Of a stretch of DNA of 8,267 nt, positions 1-5,620 are shown in pieces. Where the stretch lies: assembly GCA_903921965.1 (NCBI GenBank), contig CAIXSE010000125.1, positions 1 through 8,267 of the forward strand, given 5' to 3'. This DNA is from an uncultured Thermoleophilia bacterium (lineage in GTDB: Bacteria; Actinomycetota; Thermoleophilia; UBA2241). Below the pieces are notes generated by a model that saw nothing but the letters and a program-made list of their open reading frames with translations, was not told the DNA's origin and made no database searches. The translations under genes and the position numbers were made by a program. Numbering within the stretch: the stretch's first letter is position 1; every line of letters starts with the position of its first letter.

Positions 1-5
1 AGCCC

Positions 6-761
6 ATGGCTGCCAGACAACCGTCCAAACCCAAGGCTCGATCCGCACCGGCGCCGCGCAAGCGCGCGCGCGGTTCCGGCGCCGCCGCCGTCTACGAGGA
101 ACTGCGGCGCGACATCCTGGCCCTCGAGATCGAACCGGGGACGCTGCTCGACGAGACCGAACTCGCCCAGCGCTTCCACGTTTCACGCTCGCCGGTGCGC
201 GAAGCGCTGATCCGGCTGTCCGCCGAGGGGCTGGTGCAGACGCTGCGGAACCGTAGTTCCATCGTCGCGCCGTTTGACGTCTTCGCGATCCCGAGCTACC
301 TCGATGCGGTGGAGATCATGTACCGGCTGACTGCCCGTCTCGCGGCCCAGAACCGCAGGCCCGCGCAACTCGCCGAGATCCAGGCCATCCAGCGCGAGCA
401 CACCGCAGCCACGAAGCGCGGTGACTCGCCCGACATGGTCCGGCTCAACCGGGACTTCCACCTCGCGATCGCCAGGGCCAGCGGCAACTCCTTCTACGCC
501 GGCTGGACGCTGCAGGTCCTCGATCAGGGTCAGCGGATCCTCGGCCTGTACCTGCACGACGTCGGCGATGCCGAAGAGGCCCTGAACGACCGCTGGACCC
601 AGGCGCACCTGGCGATCGTCAAGGGGATCGAGGAGCAGGACCTCGACGCGGCCGAGGAAGCGGCGCGTCGCGATGCCGAGACCATCGCGACCCGGATGCA
701 GGACAAGTTCGCCTCCCGCCCGTCGGGCAGCCTCTCGCTGCGCGCGCGCGCCGGCGAGTGA
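6..761 (+). CDS. GntR-family transcriptional regulator, FadR subfamily with FCD ligand-binding domain
   Basis: A 251-residue DNA-binding regulator that would sense a small acidic metabolite and control nearby catabolic genes. Residues 1-25 form a basic Ala/Pro/Lys/Arg-rich tail. Residues about 28-90 are a GntR winged helix-turn-helix, with LDETELAQRFHVSRSPVREA (48-67) as the recognition core and the wing near LVQTLRNRSSIV. Residues about 98-230 form the all-helical FCD domain. Putative metal ligands are His152 in NRDFHLAIARASGN and His201 in QAHLAIVKGIEEQD. The position where many FCD proteins have a third His appears to be Asp223 (ARRDAET). The ATG lies five bases from the window edge, so its ribosome binding site and promoter cannot be judged and an upstream start is possible. 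It converges on the flavoprotein gene. The FadR-type boxes upstream of that gene (2601-2630) make it a likely target; this link is inferred. Family call is firm, ligand unknown. Confidence 0.93.
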   Translation: MAARQPSKPKARSAPAPRKRARGSGAAAVYEELRRDILALEIEPGTLLDETELAQRFHVSRSPVREALIRLSAEGLVQTLRNRSSIVAPFDVFAIPSYLDAVEIMYRLTARLAAQNRRPAQLAEIQAIQREHTAATKRGDSPDMVRLNRDFHLAIARASGNSFYAGWTLQVLDQGQRILGLYLHDVGDAEEALNDRWTQAHLAIVKGIEEQDLDAAEEAARRDAETIATRMQDKFASRPSGSLSLRARAGE

Positions 762-781
762 CCCCGCGGACCTGCCGGCGC
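748..781. terminator. Possible bidirectional hairpin at the gntR/flavoprotein convergent junction
   Basis: GCGCCGGC (748-755) and GCCGGCGC (774-781) are perfect inverted repeats that could form an 8-bp stem with an 18-nt loop between the two convergent stop codons. There is no T-tract on either side. GC-rich hairpins are common by chance in such DNA, so this is a weak call. Confidence 0.25.
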
Positions 782-784
782 CGA

Positions 785-2332
785 TCAGACCCGAGACGCC
801 TCGCGCGGTTCCCGCAGCTGTCCACCCGAGGCCGGCTCCGCGGCTGCGAGGATGTCCTGCACGGCCAGGTAGCCGAAGGTCAGCGCGGGGCCCAGCATCG
901 CGCCCGCGGCGGGGTAGGTGCCCCGCATGATGCTCACGGCGACGGTGCCCACTGCGTAGAGCGAGGGGATGGGCTCGCCGTCAGCGTCCAGGACGCGGGC
1001 GGCGGGATCCACGCGGACCCCGAGCAGGGTGCCGATGTCGCCCGGCATCATCCTGATCGCATACCAGGGGCCGACGTCGAGCGGCGCCACGCAGGGGTTC
1101 GGTGTGACCTCCGGATCGCCGGCGGCCTGCTCGAACGTCGTCTCTCCCTTGTGGAACTCGGGATCCATTCCGCGCGCGGCCTGCTCGTTGAACCGGGCGA
1201 TCGTCTGCTCGAGCGCGCGAGGATCGACACCGATCTTCCGCGCCAGTTCCGCGATGGTCCGGCCGTACATGAGGTAGCCACTGCGAACGAAGGGCTTGTA
1301 GCGGCCCGGGAACGCTGGGACGCGGCCGAGGCCGTACTTGCGGAGATGGCGGTGACTCGTGACGACGAAGGCCTCGACCTCGCGGTCGCCCGCGCACTCC
1401 GCGAACATCGCCATCAGGAAGTCGTGGTAGTTGATCGCCTCGTTCGCGAAGCGGCGGCCGGCCCGGTTGACGACGATCACGCCCGGCTTGGCGCGGTCGC
1501 CGAAGTGCGAGAAGGCGGCCGTCGAACCGTCTCTCATCGGCACGAGCGACACCGGCGTCCAGGCTCCCGGCTCCGTCACCTGCTCGTCCACGGCGCCGCC
1601 GCAGGCGGCGGCCAGCAGGATGCCCGAGCCGTCGCTCGAGGACGGCACGTGGGAACGGTGAGGCTTGCCGGCGCGCACGTGAGCGAAGTACCGCTGCCGC
1701 ATCTCGGGGCTGCCGGAGAAGCTGCCGTTGGCGAGCACGACGGCGCGCCGGCAGACGACGCGCCGTGTACCTGACCCACAGCGGACCACGGCGCCGGTGA
1801 CGCGGCCGGAGTCGGTCGTGAGTTCGAGGGCCGAGGTGTTGAGCCAGATCGGCACCTTGCGCTCGAGCAGGGTGGCGGCCAGGCGCCCGATGAGCGCGTT
1901 GCCCATCACCATGCGCGTGCCGCGCGGGTAGCCGCTGAGCCGGTCGCGCCCGTGACGGAGCAGCATGCGCGTCACGTGCGCCGCGGACCTGGGCGAGCGC
2001 GTCACGTCCAGCAGGTGGGGCAGATCCTCGCGCCCGATGGCCATGCCGCCGAAGATCATGCCGATGGCGAGTGGTGAGCGGATCCGCTTGAAGTGGCTGC
2101 CCAGGCGGCGGCCGTCGTAGGGGAGGGCGCCCAGCGTGCGGATGCCGTTCTTGGCGCCGGGCACCCTGCTGAAGTAGTCGACAACGTGCGCCAGCGGCTC
2201 GTACTGGACCTCACTGTTGTCTTCGATGAAGGCGAAGGCGGCCGCGGCGTTGTGGATGTAGGCCTCGGCGCGGGGGCGGTCGATTGAGGGGCCGATCACG
2301 CCCGGAGAGGTACTCGAGCGCCTCCGCCTCAC
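785..2332 (-). CDS. FAD-dependent dehydrogenase (3-ketosteroid dehydrogenase-like), C-terminal part of a frameshifted gene
   Basis: This frame encodes most of a flavoprotein of the FAD_binding_2 (fumarate reductase/KstD) family. Such enzymes abstract hydride with bound FAD, for example in delta-1 dehydrogenation of 3-ketosteroids. Homology-like sequence begins around residue 12 (VIGPSIDRP); the first 11 residues are an out-of-frame reading of the upstream half. KstD-like features are GSHFKRIRSPLAIG (78-91), RRFANEAINYHDF (293-305), and the C-terminal FAD/active-site segment with MPGDIGTLLGV (429-439), SLYAVGT (457-463), GTYPAAGAMLGPALTFGYLA (471-490). Tyr302, Tyr473 and Gly477 fit the catalytic Tyr318, Tyr487 and Gly491 of Rhodococcus KstD1 by motif; Tyr53 in VVDYFSRVPGAKNG may be the third Tyr, but its spacing differs. 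The dinucleotide-binding N-terminus lies in another frame (2211-2531), and joining them requires removing one base at about 2300. The GTG at 2332 has no convincing ribosome binding site, so this half is probably not made alone. Exact substrate unknown. Confidence 0.85.
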   Translation of the reverse strand: MRRRRSSTSPGVIGPSIDRPRAEAYIHNAAAAFAFIEDNSEVQYEPLAHVVDYFSRVPGAKNGIRTLGALPYDGRRLGSHFKRIRSPLAIGMIFGGMAIGREDLPHLLDVTRSPRSAAHVTRMLLRHGRDRLSGYPRGTRMVMGNALIGRLAATLLERKVPIWLNTSALELTTDSGRVTGAVVRCGSGTRRVVCRRAVVLANGSFSGSPEMRQRYFAHVRAGKPHRSHVPSSSDGSGILLAAACGGAVDEQVTEPGAWTPVSLVPMRDGSTAAFSHFGDRAKPGVIVVNRAGRRFANEAINYHDFLMAMFAECAGDREVEAFVVTSHRHLRKYGLGRVPAFPGRYKPFVRSGYLMYGRTIAELARKIGVDPRALEQTIARFNEQAARGMDPEFHKGETTFEQAAGDPEVTPNPCVAPLDVGPWYAIRMMPGDIGTLLGVRVDPAARVLDADGEPIPSLYAVGTVAVSIMRGTYPAAGAMLGPALTFGYLAVQDILAAAEPASGGQLREPREASRV

Positions 2333-2531
2333 TGTCCTCGACGGCGCCGTTCTGGCGATTGAGCGGGATCCAGACCTCGCCGCCCGAGATCGCGCTCGCG
2401 CCGCCGACCACGTCGGCCTGCTCGCACACGAGCACGTCGAGGCCCAGGACGGAGGCGGTGAGCGCCGCCGCGAGGCCGCCCGCGCCTGACCCGACGACGA
2501 GGATGTCGCATTCGTGACGGCTGGTGTCCAT
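2211..2531 (-). CDS. N-terminal FAD-binding part of the frameshifted KstD-like dehydrogenase
   Basis: This is the true 5' end of the flavoprotein gene. The ATG at 2531 follows a good Shine-Dalgarno (GGAGG at 2541-2537, 5-nt spacing), and the protein opens with a Rossmann ADP-binding motif: DILVVGSGAGGLAAALTAS (residues 9-27), then the acidic strand end VLVCEQ (33-38), then VVGGASAISGGEVWIP (41-56), typical of KstD/fumarate reductase flavoproteins. Residues 1-77 (to EALEYLSG) look authentic; beyond that the frame becomes a basic, Pro/Arg-rich tail and stops at 2211, while the homologous continuation VIGPSIDRPRAEAY lies in the adjacent frame. One extra base in the GGGC at 2303-2300 explains this. 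Corrected, the gene would span 785-2531 and encode about 581 residues, a normal length for the family. An upstream start at 2609 is open but would place coding sequence up to the operator. Either a genuine frameshift mutation or a sequencing/assembly error. Confidence 0.85.
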   Translation of the reverse strand: MDTSRHECDILVVGSGAGGLAAALTASVLGLDVLVCEQADVVGGASAISGGEVWIPLNRQNGAVEDSEAEALEYLSGRDRPLNRPPPRRGLHPQRRGRLRLHRRQQ

Positions 2532-2598
2532 GAGATCCTCCGCAGGGTTGTCGGACGTGGCGGGTGCGCGCCTCTCGGGGGCTACGCCACCCGAGCTG

Positions 2599-2628
2599 AC
2601 TGTAGACACCTTGTATACAACGTGTCAA
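2599..2628 (-). promoter_or_regulatory. Candidate promoter for the flavoprotein gene
   Basis: On the minus strand a perfect -35 hexamer TTGACA (2628-2623) is followed after 18 nt by TACAGT (2604-2599, 4/6 match to the -10 consensus). This would start transcription near 2592, about 60 nt before the ATG at 2531. The -35 lies in TGTnnACA box 3 and the -10 touches box 1, so a repressor bound there would block RNA polymerase. Predicted from consensus only. Confidence 0.5.
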
Positions 2629-2630
2629 CA
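2601..2630. promoter_or_regulatory. Triple TGTnnACA operator (FadR/GntR-type) in a 30-bp near-palindrome
   Basis: Three boxes TGTAGACA (2601-2608), TGTATACA (2612-2619) and TGTCAACA (2623-2630) start exactly 11 bp apart, so they lie on one face of the helix. The central box extends to a perfect 10-bp palindrome TTGTATACAA (2611-2620). The entire 30 bp is a dyad with 13 of 15 base pairs matching (mismatches only at the 2604/2627 and 2610/2621 pairs). FadR-subfamily GntR regulators typically bind short palindromes of the form tnGTnnACna, which this fits. It lies between divergent genes and overlaps candidate promoters for both, so it probably controls both. The FCD-type GntR at 6-761 is the nearest candidate binder. 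Confidence 0.75.
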
Positions 2631-2639
2631 AGCTACTGT
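2611..2639 (+). promoter_or_regulatory. Candidate promoter for the EthD gene
   Basis: TTGTAT (2611-2616, 3/6) and TACTGT (2634-2639, 4/6) are separated by 17 nt on the plus strand. The -35 is within the central operator palindrome. Transcription would begin around 2646, leaving a leader of about 95 nt before the ATG at 2740. It is a weaker consensus match than the divergent minus-strand promoter. Confidence 0.35.
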
Positions 2640-2739
2640 GACGAACAACGCCGGCGACGAAGGTCGCCGCGGCGCATGGACAGGCGTCGCCCGGTCTCCG
2701 GGGCAGGCGCATCGCGTACCCGACGGGATGGAGCAGCAG

Positions 2740-3093
2740 ATGGTCAAGATCGTGTGGTTCCTGAAGAAGGCGGATCACCTGTCGATGGACGAGTTCAGCC
2801 GCTGGTGGCTCGAGGATCACGCCCCGCTGATCAAGACGAAGCAGGCCGCGATGCTCCACCGCTACATCGTCAACATCCGCACGGAGCGCGACGACCTTCC
2901 GGCCGCGGCCGGCACGCCGTGCGAGTGGGACGGCATGGCGGAGGAGTGGTTCGAGACTGAAGAGGCGGCGCGAGAGGCGCTGTCGCTGCCATCGGCTCCC
3001 GACACCCGCGCCGACGTCATGGCACACGTCAGAAGCATGGCCCGACTGATCGTCACGGAGCACCCCATCATCGATCCCCAGCCGGGCGTCTAG
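2740..3093 (+). CDS. EthD-domain protein
   Basis: A 117-residue protein that fits the EthD family (small dimeric alpha/beta-barrel proteins). Family members are found with ether-degrading P450 systems, in polyketide pathways and in many catabolic clusters; their biochemical role is often unclear. The sequence opens with the beta strand VKIVWFLKK (2-10), then LSMDEFSRWWLEDHAPLIK (14-32), the family's typical F-x-x-W(W)-x-x-x-H-x-P-L signature with His27. Next comes the strand HRYIVNIR (40-47), a DGMAEEWFETEEAAREAL helix/strand region (64-81), and a C-terminal strand ARLIVTEHPII (101-111). The start at 2740 is chosen because GGAG (2730-2733) lies 6 nt upstream and the domain begins at once; an ATG at 2728 adds four residues. 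The reading frame is open back to 2524 but would then run through the operator. It is divergent from the flavoprotein gene and probably co-regulated with it. Function in this pathway is unknown. Confidence 0.85.
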   Translation: MVKIVWFLKKADHLSMDEFSRWWLEDHAPLIKTKQAAMLHRYIVNIRTERDDLPAAAGTPCEWDGMAEEWFETEEAAREALSLPSAPDTRADVMAHVRSMARLIVTEHPIIDPQPGV

Positions 3094-3715
3094 GCTAGGC
3101 GGCGGCTCGGGACGCCCTCTGGCGCTGAATCCGCCAGTGCTGCACGCCGGACGAGACGCCGGCGGACGATCCGGTCGCGCTCAGGAGTGAGCCGGTACTC
3201 TTGCCGCCACGCGCATACCGCTGCCAGAACGAGCCCTGGCCCGTGGTCCGCGTCTTCACCCGACGCAGACAGATCTGGGCCCTGCTGGACGACTGGGGGA
3301 CCGAGATGCCACTCGAGCCGCTCGGCGACGACCGCTACTGCGTCGGTCCACCTCAGAGTGGCAGCCGCATGACGTTCGACACGCCCGTGGAAGGCAGGAT
3401 GACGCGCGTCGTCCTCGACCGCGAGGCGTACTCCCACTCCAGCCTGACGTGACCTGCGTCCGCCCGATCGCGGAGCCTCCTGGCAGAGGGGCCGGAGGGC
3501 CGGAGCAGGCGCGGTGAGCGACGCTCTCCAGAACGTCGCGGCGCCGTCGTCGCCGGCAGCCTGCCGGTCCGATGTCTGGAGCTACGGCCTGGTCAGTGGC
3601 TCCTTCCTGCTGTTCGCCACGGCGGCGCCCCTGGTCGCGTGGGCCGACGCCCCGGCAGGCTTCCTGCGAAGCCCGGCGGAGGCGGTCGTGCACGCGGATC
3701 CGTCCGCTCAGCCCA
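3094..3715. other. 622-bp region without a confident intact gene
   Basis: Between the EthD gene and the solute-binding protein gene no frame holds a clearly intact gene. It contains a short frame resembling the C-terminal end of a serine hydrolase (3129-3452) and a doubtful 74-codon ORF (3514-3738). The antisense frames here are Arg-rich and look like shadows. The stretch is best read as decayed or rearranged DNA. Confidence 0.6.
3129..3452 (+). pseudogene. Remnant of a beta-lactamase-related serine hydrolase C-terminal region
   Basis: The frame from 3129 to the stop at 3452 contains PPRAYRCQNEPWPVVRVF, RRQIWALLDDWGTEMPLEPL and GDDRYCVGPPQSGSRMTFDT, followed by VEGRMTRVVLDREAY. This resembles, from memory, the C-terminal beta-rich extension of beta-lactamase/serine hydrolase proteins, with a pattern like YRNPW..VRV..DGRLW....PL.PLGDDRFRVG......FD....GR. 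Nothing of the catalytic domain (S-x-x-K, Y-x-N) is present upstream, and the frame is closed by a TGA at 3126. The only in-frame candidate start is TTG at 3201, without an evident ribosome binding site. I therefore read it as a truncated leftover. The family resemblance is not verified by a search; alternatively it is an unrelated small protein of 83 residues. Confidence 0.42.
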
Positions 3716-3738
3716 TCACTGGACCGCGAGCGCGTTGA
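3514..3738 (+). CDS. Doubtful small ORF with one hydrophobic segment
   Basis: A 74-codon frame starts with GTG and has GGAG 8 nt upstream (3502-3505). It has one hydrophobic stretch, VWSYGLVSGSFLLFATAAPL and onward to about residue 43, which could be a membrane helix or signal peptide, followed by a short polar tail. It ends 23 bp inside the 3' end of the convergent solute-binding protein gene. I recognise no family. The hydrophobic segment and ribosome binding site favour a real gene; small size, overlap and the decayed neighbourhood argue against it. Confidence 0.28.
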   Translation: MSDALQNVAAPSSPAACRSDVWSYGLVSGSFLLFATAAPLVAWADAPAGFLRSPAEAVVHADPSAQPITGPRAR

Positions 3739-5431
3739 ACTGGGTCTTGTTCAGGTAGTGGTAGTAGCCGAACGGCGAACCGCCGTCGGGCACGCCCTGC
3801 CACTTCTTGTTCCAGGCCAGGACGAGCTCCGTGTAGCAGATGCTGTGGTTGACGACATCGTTGACCAGCATGGCCGACATCTGGTCGATGATCTGCTTGC
3901 GCTTGTTCGCGTCCATCTCGCTCGTCTGCTGCGTCCAAAGCTTGTCGTACTCGGGGTTGGAGTAGCCGGTCGGGTTGTACACACCGAGCATCTGGCTCGT
4001 GGAGATCATCAGGGACCAGTCCGGATCGGGCGTGAGCCCCCAGTTGGTGAGCATCATGTCGCCCTCGGTGTACGGCTTGCTGCCCTGGAACATGACCACG
4101 ATCGGGTTGTCGGCGACCTTCTTGGTCAGGCCCACGCCGATCTGCGCGAAGTCCCGCTTGAGGACGTCTGCCGTCCGGCTGTCGATGGCGATGAAGCTGG
4201 TGCCGACGAGCACCTGGTAGTCCATCTTCACACCGTTCGCGACGCGGATGCCGTCACTGCCCTTGGCGTAGCCGAGGCCGTCCAGAAGCCGGTTCGCCTT
4301 GGCCACGTCCATCGCGGTCACAGGCACCGCCTGGGAGAGGAACTGCGGGACGTACTGGTTGATGAGGAGCGACCCTCCGGGCTGAGCGAACCCGCTGTAC
4401 ACCGTGTCCATGATGGTCGCGCGGTCGATGGCGAGGTCCAGCGCCTGCCGCACCTGCAGGTCTCTCAGCTCAGGGTGCCGGGTGTTGTTCTTGGAGTCGT
4501 TGACGGCGAGCAAGTACGGGATACCGCCGCCGAAGCCCTGGACCTGCAGGTTCGCGTCGCTCTTGACGGCGCCGGCGGACGATGGCGGCATGTAGTTGAC
4601 GGCGTCCACCTGGCCGTTCTTGAGCGCCTGGACGGCGGCGTCCGCGTTGGTGAACACCTGGTACCCGTAGCCCGTGATCAGCGGCTTGGGCCCGTAGAAC
4701 GAGTCAAGCCGCTTGAAGACGGTCGTCCCCTTGTAGTCGAGCTTCTGGATCTGGAAGGGACCGGACACCACGACCTCGCCGTCGGCGGGGTCCATGCTCA
4801 CGCTCTTGAGCTTGGCGCCGTCGCCCTCGGCGTACTTGCCCCAGACGTGCTCCGGCAGGATCGGGAGCTGGAAGAGGTTGGCGAGCAGGGCCGCCGACGG
4901 CTGCGCGAGCTTGACCTCCAGGGTCGTGTCGTCGACGGCGGTGGCCGTCTTGATGCCCGGCACGAACGGCGCCAGCACGGCCGCCGAGCCGCCCTGCAGC
5001 CGCACGACGGTGGTGATCATCCAGGCGGCGTCCTTGGCCGTGATGGGCTGACCGTCCGACCACACGGCGCCTGAGCGCAGCTTGAAGGTCCACGTGAGGC
5101 CGTCGGCGCTCGTGGTCCACGACTCGGCGAGGTCCGGCTGGGCCTGCAGGTCGCTGGAGTACTGCGCGAGGTTGGGATACATGAGCATCCACGCCGCGTA
5201 GTCGTTGGCCCACATGCCGACGAACGGGTTGAGCGAGTCGTAGGCGAGGCCGACCGCGCCGAGGCGGTAGATGGGCTGGTCGCCGCTCGGGCTGGCCGAG
5301 CTGGTCGTGCCGCCTTCGCCGCCGCCGGAGCTGCCGCCGCAGCCGGCGGCGACACCGAGGGCGAGGATGAGCGCCGCGAGCGCCGCGACTGCCGCCACGC
5401 GCCCGCGTCCGGTGTGCAGGGACCTGTTCAT
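3716..5431 (-). CDS. ABC transporter solute-binding lipoprotein, SBP_bac_5 (peptide/nickel/opine type)
   Basis: A 571-residue extracytoplasmic receptor for an importer of the oligopeptide/dipeptide/nickel class. Residues 1-30 form a lipoprotein signal peptide (basic start, hydrophobic core VAAVAALAALILALGVAAG) with Cys31 as the likely lipidated residue, then a Gly/Ser-rich linker to about 50. The family fold is seen in LAESWTTSADGLTWTFKLRS (101-120) with GAVWSDGQPITAKDAAW (121-137), LEVKLAQPSAALLANLFQLP (171-190), SGPFQIQKLD (223-232), RQALDLAIDRATI (328-340), and the NPEYDKLW segment near 492-499. The start at 5431 is chosen because GGAGGT (5443-5438) lies 6 nt upstream and the signal peptide begins there; a GTG at 5515 would add 28 unlikely residues. 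A perfect hairpin lies just upstream of the ribosome binding site. No permease or ATPase gene is in the window, so it is an orphan receptor as seen here. It is divergent from the TetR-like gene. Substrate cannot be told from sequence alone. Confidence 0.93.
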   Translation of the reverse strand: MNRSLHTGRGRVAAVAALAALILALGVAAGCGGSSGGGEGGTTSSASPSGDQPIYRLGAVGLAYDSLNPFVGMWANDYAAWMLMYPNLAQYSSDLQAQPDLAESWTTSADGLTWTFKLRSGAVWSDGQPITAKDAAWMITTVVRLQGGSAAVLAPFVPGIKTATAVDDTTLEVKLAQPSAALLANLFQLPILPEHVWGKYAEGDGAKLKSVSMDPADGEVVVSGPFQIQKLDYKGTTVFKRLDSFYGPKPLITGYGYQVFTNADAAVQALKNGQVDAVNYMPPSSAGAVKSDANLQVQGFGGGIPYLLAVNDSKNNTRHPELRDLQVRQALDLAIDRATIMDTVYSGFAQPGGSLLINQYVPQFLSQAVPVTAMDVAKANRLLDGLGYAKGSDGIRVANGVKMDYQVLVGTSFIAIDSRTADVLKRDFAQIGVGLTKKVADNPIVVMFQGSKPYTEGDMMLTNWGLTPDPDWSLMISTSQMLGVYNPTGYSNPEYDKLWTQQTSEMDANKRKQIIDQMSAMLVNDVVNHSICYTELVLAWNKKWQGVPDGGSPFGYYHYLNKTQFNALAVQ

Positions 5432-5620
5432 GCCGCCACCTCCAGACGCCGGCGTCGTGCGCCGGCGAACGACCGATGAGTCACCATCCGCGTACAGCCA
5501 CGGTGTCCAGATCACAGACCTCCCCCTTCATCTGTGTCGCGCCCTGCTCCGAGATTCTTCAAGATGGAGTGCGTATTGACATTACGTAGAGTGTGATACT
5601 TTTGCGCAATCGTGGACGCC
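5432..5620. promoter_or_regulatory. Divergent SBP/TetR control region
   Basis: This 189-bp gap separates two divergent starts. For the TetR gene there is an extended -10 on the plus strand, TGTGATACT (5592-5600), with TTGACA at 5576-5581; the 13-nt gap between them is too short for a classical pair, so the extended -10 may act alone. Transcription would begin near 5607, only 5-14 nt before the possible starts. A small palindrome TACGTA (5583-5588), flanked by AC and GT at equal distance, could be part of a TetR operator, but it is weak. I see no convincing -35/-10 pair for the SBP gene. Confidence 0.4.
5447..5467 (-). promoter_or_regulatory. Hairpin immediately upstream of the SBP ribosome binding site
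   Basis: CGCCGGCG occurs twice (5447-5454 and 5460-5467), separated by 5 nt. Because the motif is self-complementary, the two copies form a perfect 8-bp stem in the leader, ending 3 nt before GGAGGT (5443-5438). It could influence translation or mRNA stability. Alternatively it is simply GC-rich chance. Confidence 0.4.

Noticed and set aside
758..1774. Long plus-strand open frame opposite the flavoprotein gene
   Set aside because: Its translation is Arg/Ala/His/Val-rich without domain signatures, and it lies antisense to a well-supported flavoprotein; a GC-rich shadow.
2524..2739. Longer N-terminus for the EthD protein
   Set aside because: The frame is open but would extend through the operator and promoters; the domain starts at 2740 with GGAG at proper spacing.
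2329..3063. Minus-strand 244-codon frame across the divergent intergenic region
   Set aside because: It runs antisense through the EthD gene and the operator, and its end is an out-of-frame reading of the flavoprotein N-terminus.
3145..3164. CGCCGG/CCGGCG hairpin downstream of the EthD gene as a terminator
   Set aside because: Only 6 bp with an 8-nt loop and no T-tract; such repeats are expected in DNA this GC-rich.
3572..5074. 500-codon plus-strand open frame opposite the solute-binding protein gene
   Set aside because: Composition is dominated by Val, Arg, His, Leu and Asp repeats typical of antisense frames in high-GC DNA, while the minus strand encodes clear SBP_bac_5 motifs.
5432..5515. 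Upstream GTG start for the solute-binding protein
   Set aside because: It would put 28 hydrophilic residues before a normal lipoprotein signal peptide, and the ATG at 5431 has a strong ribosome binding site.
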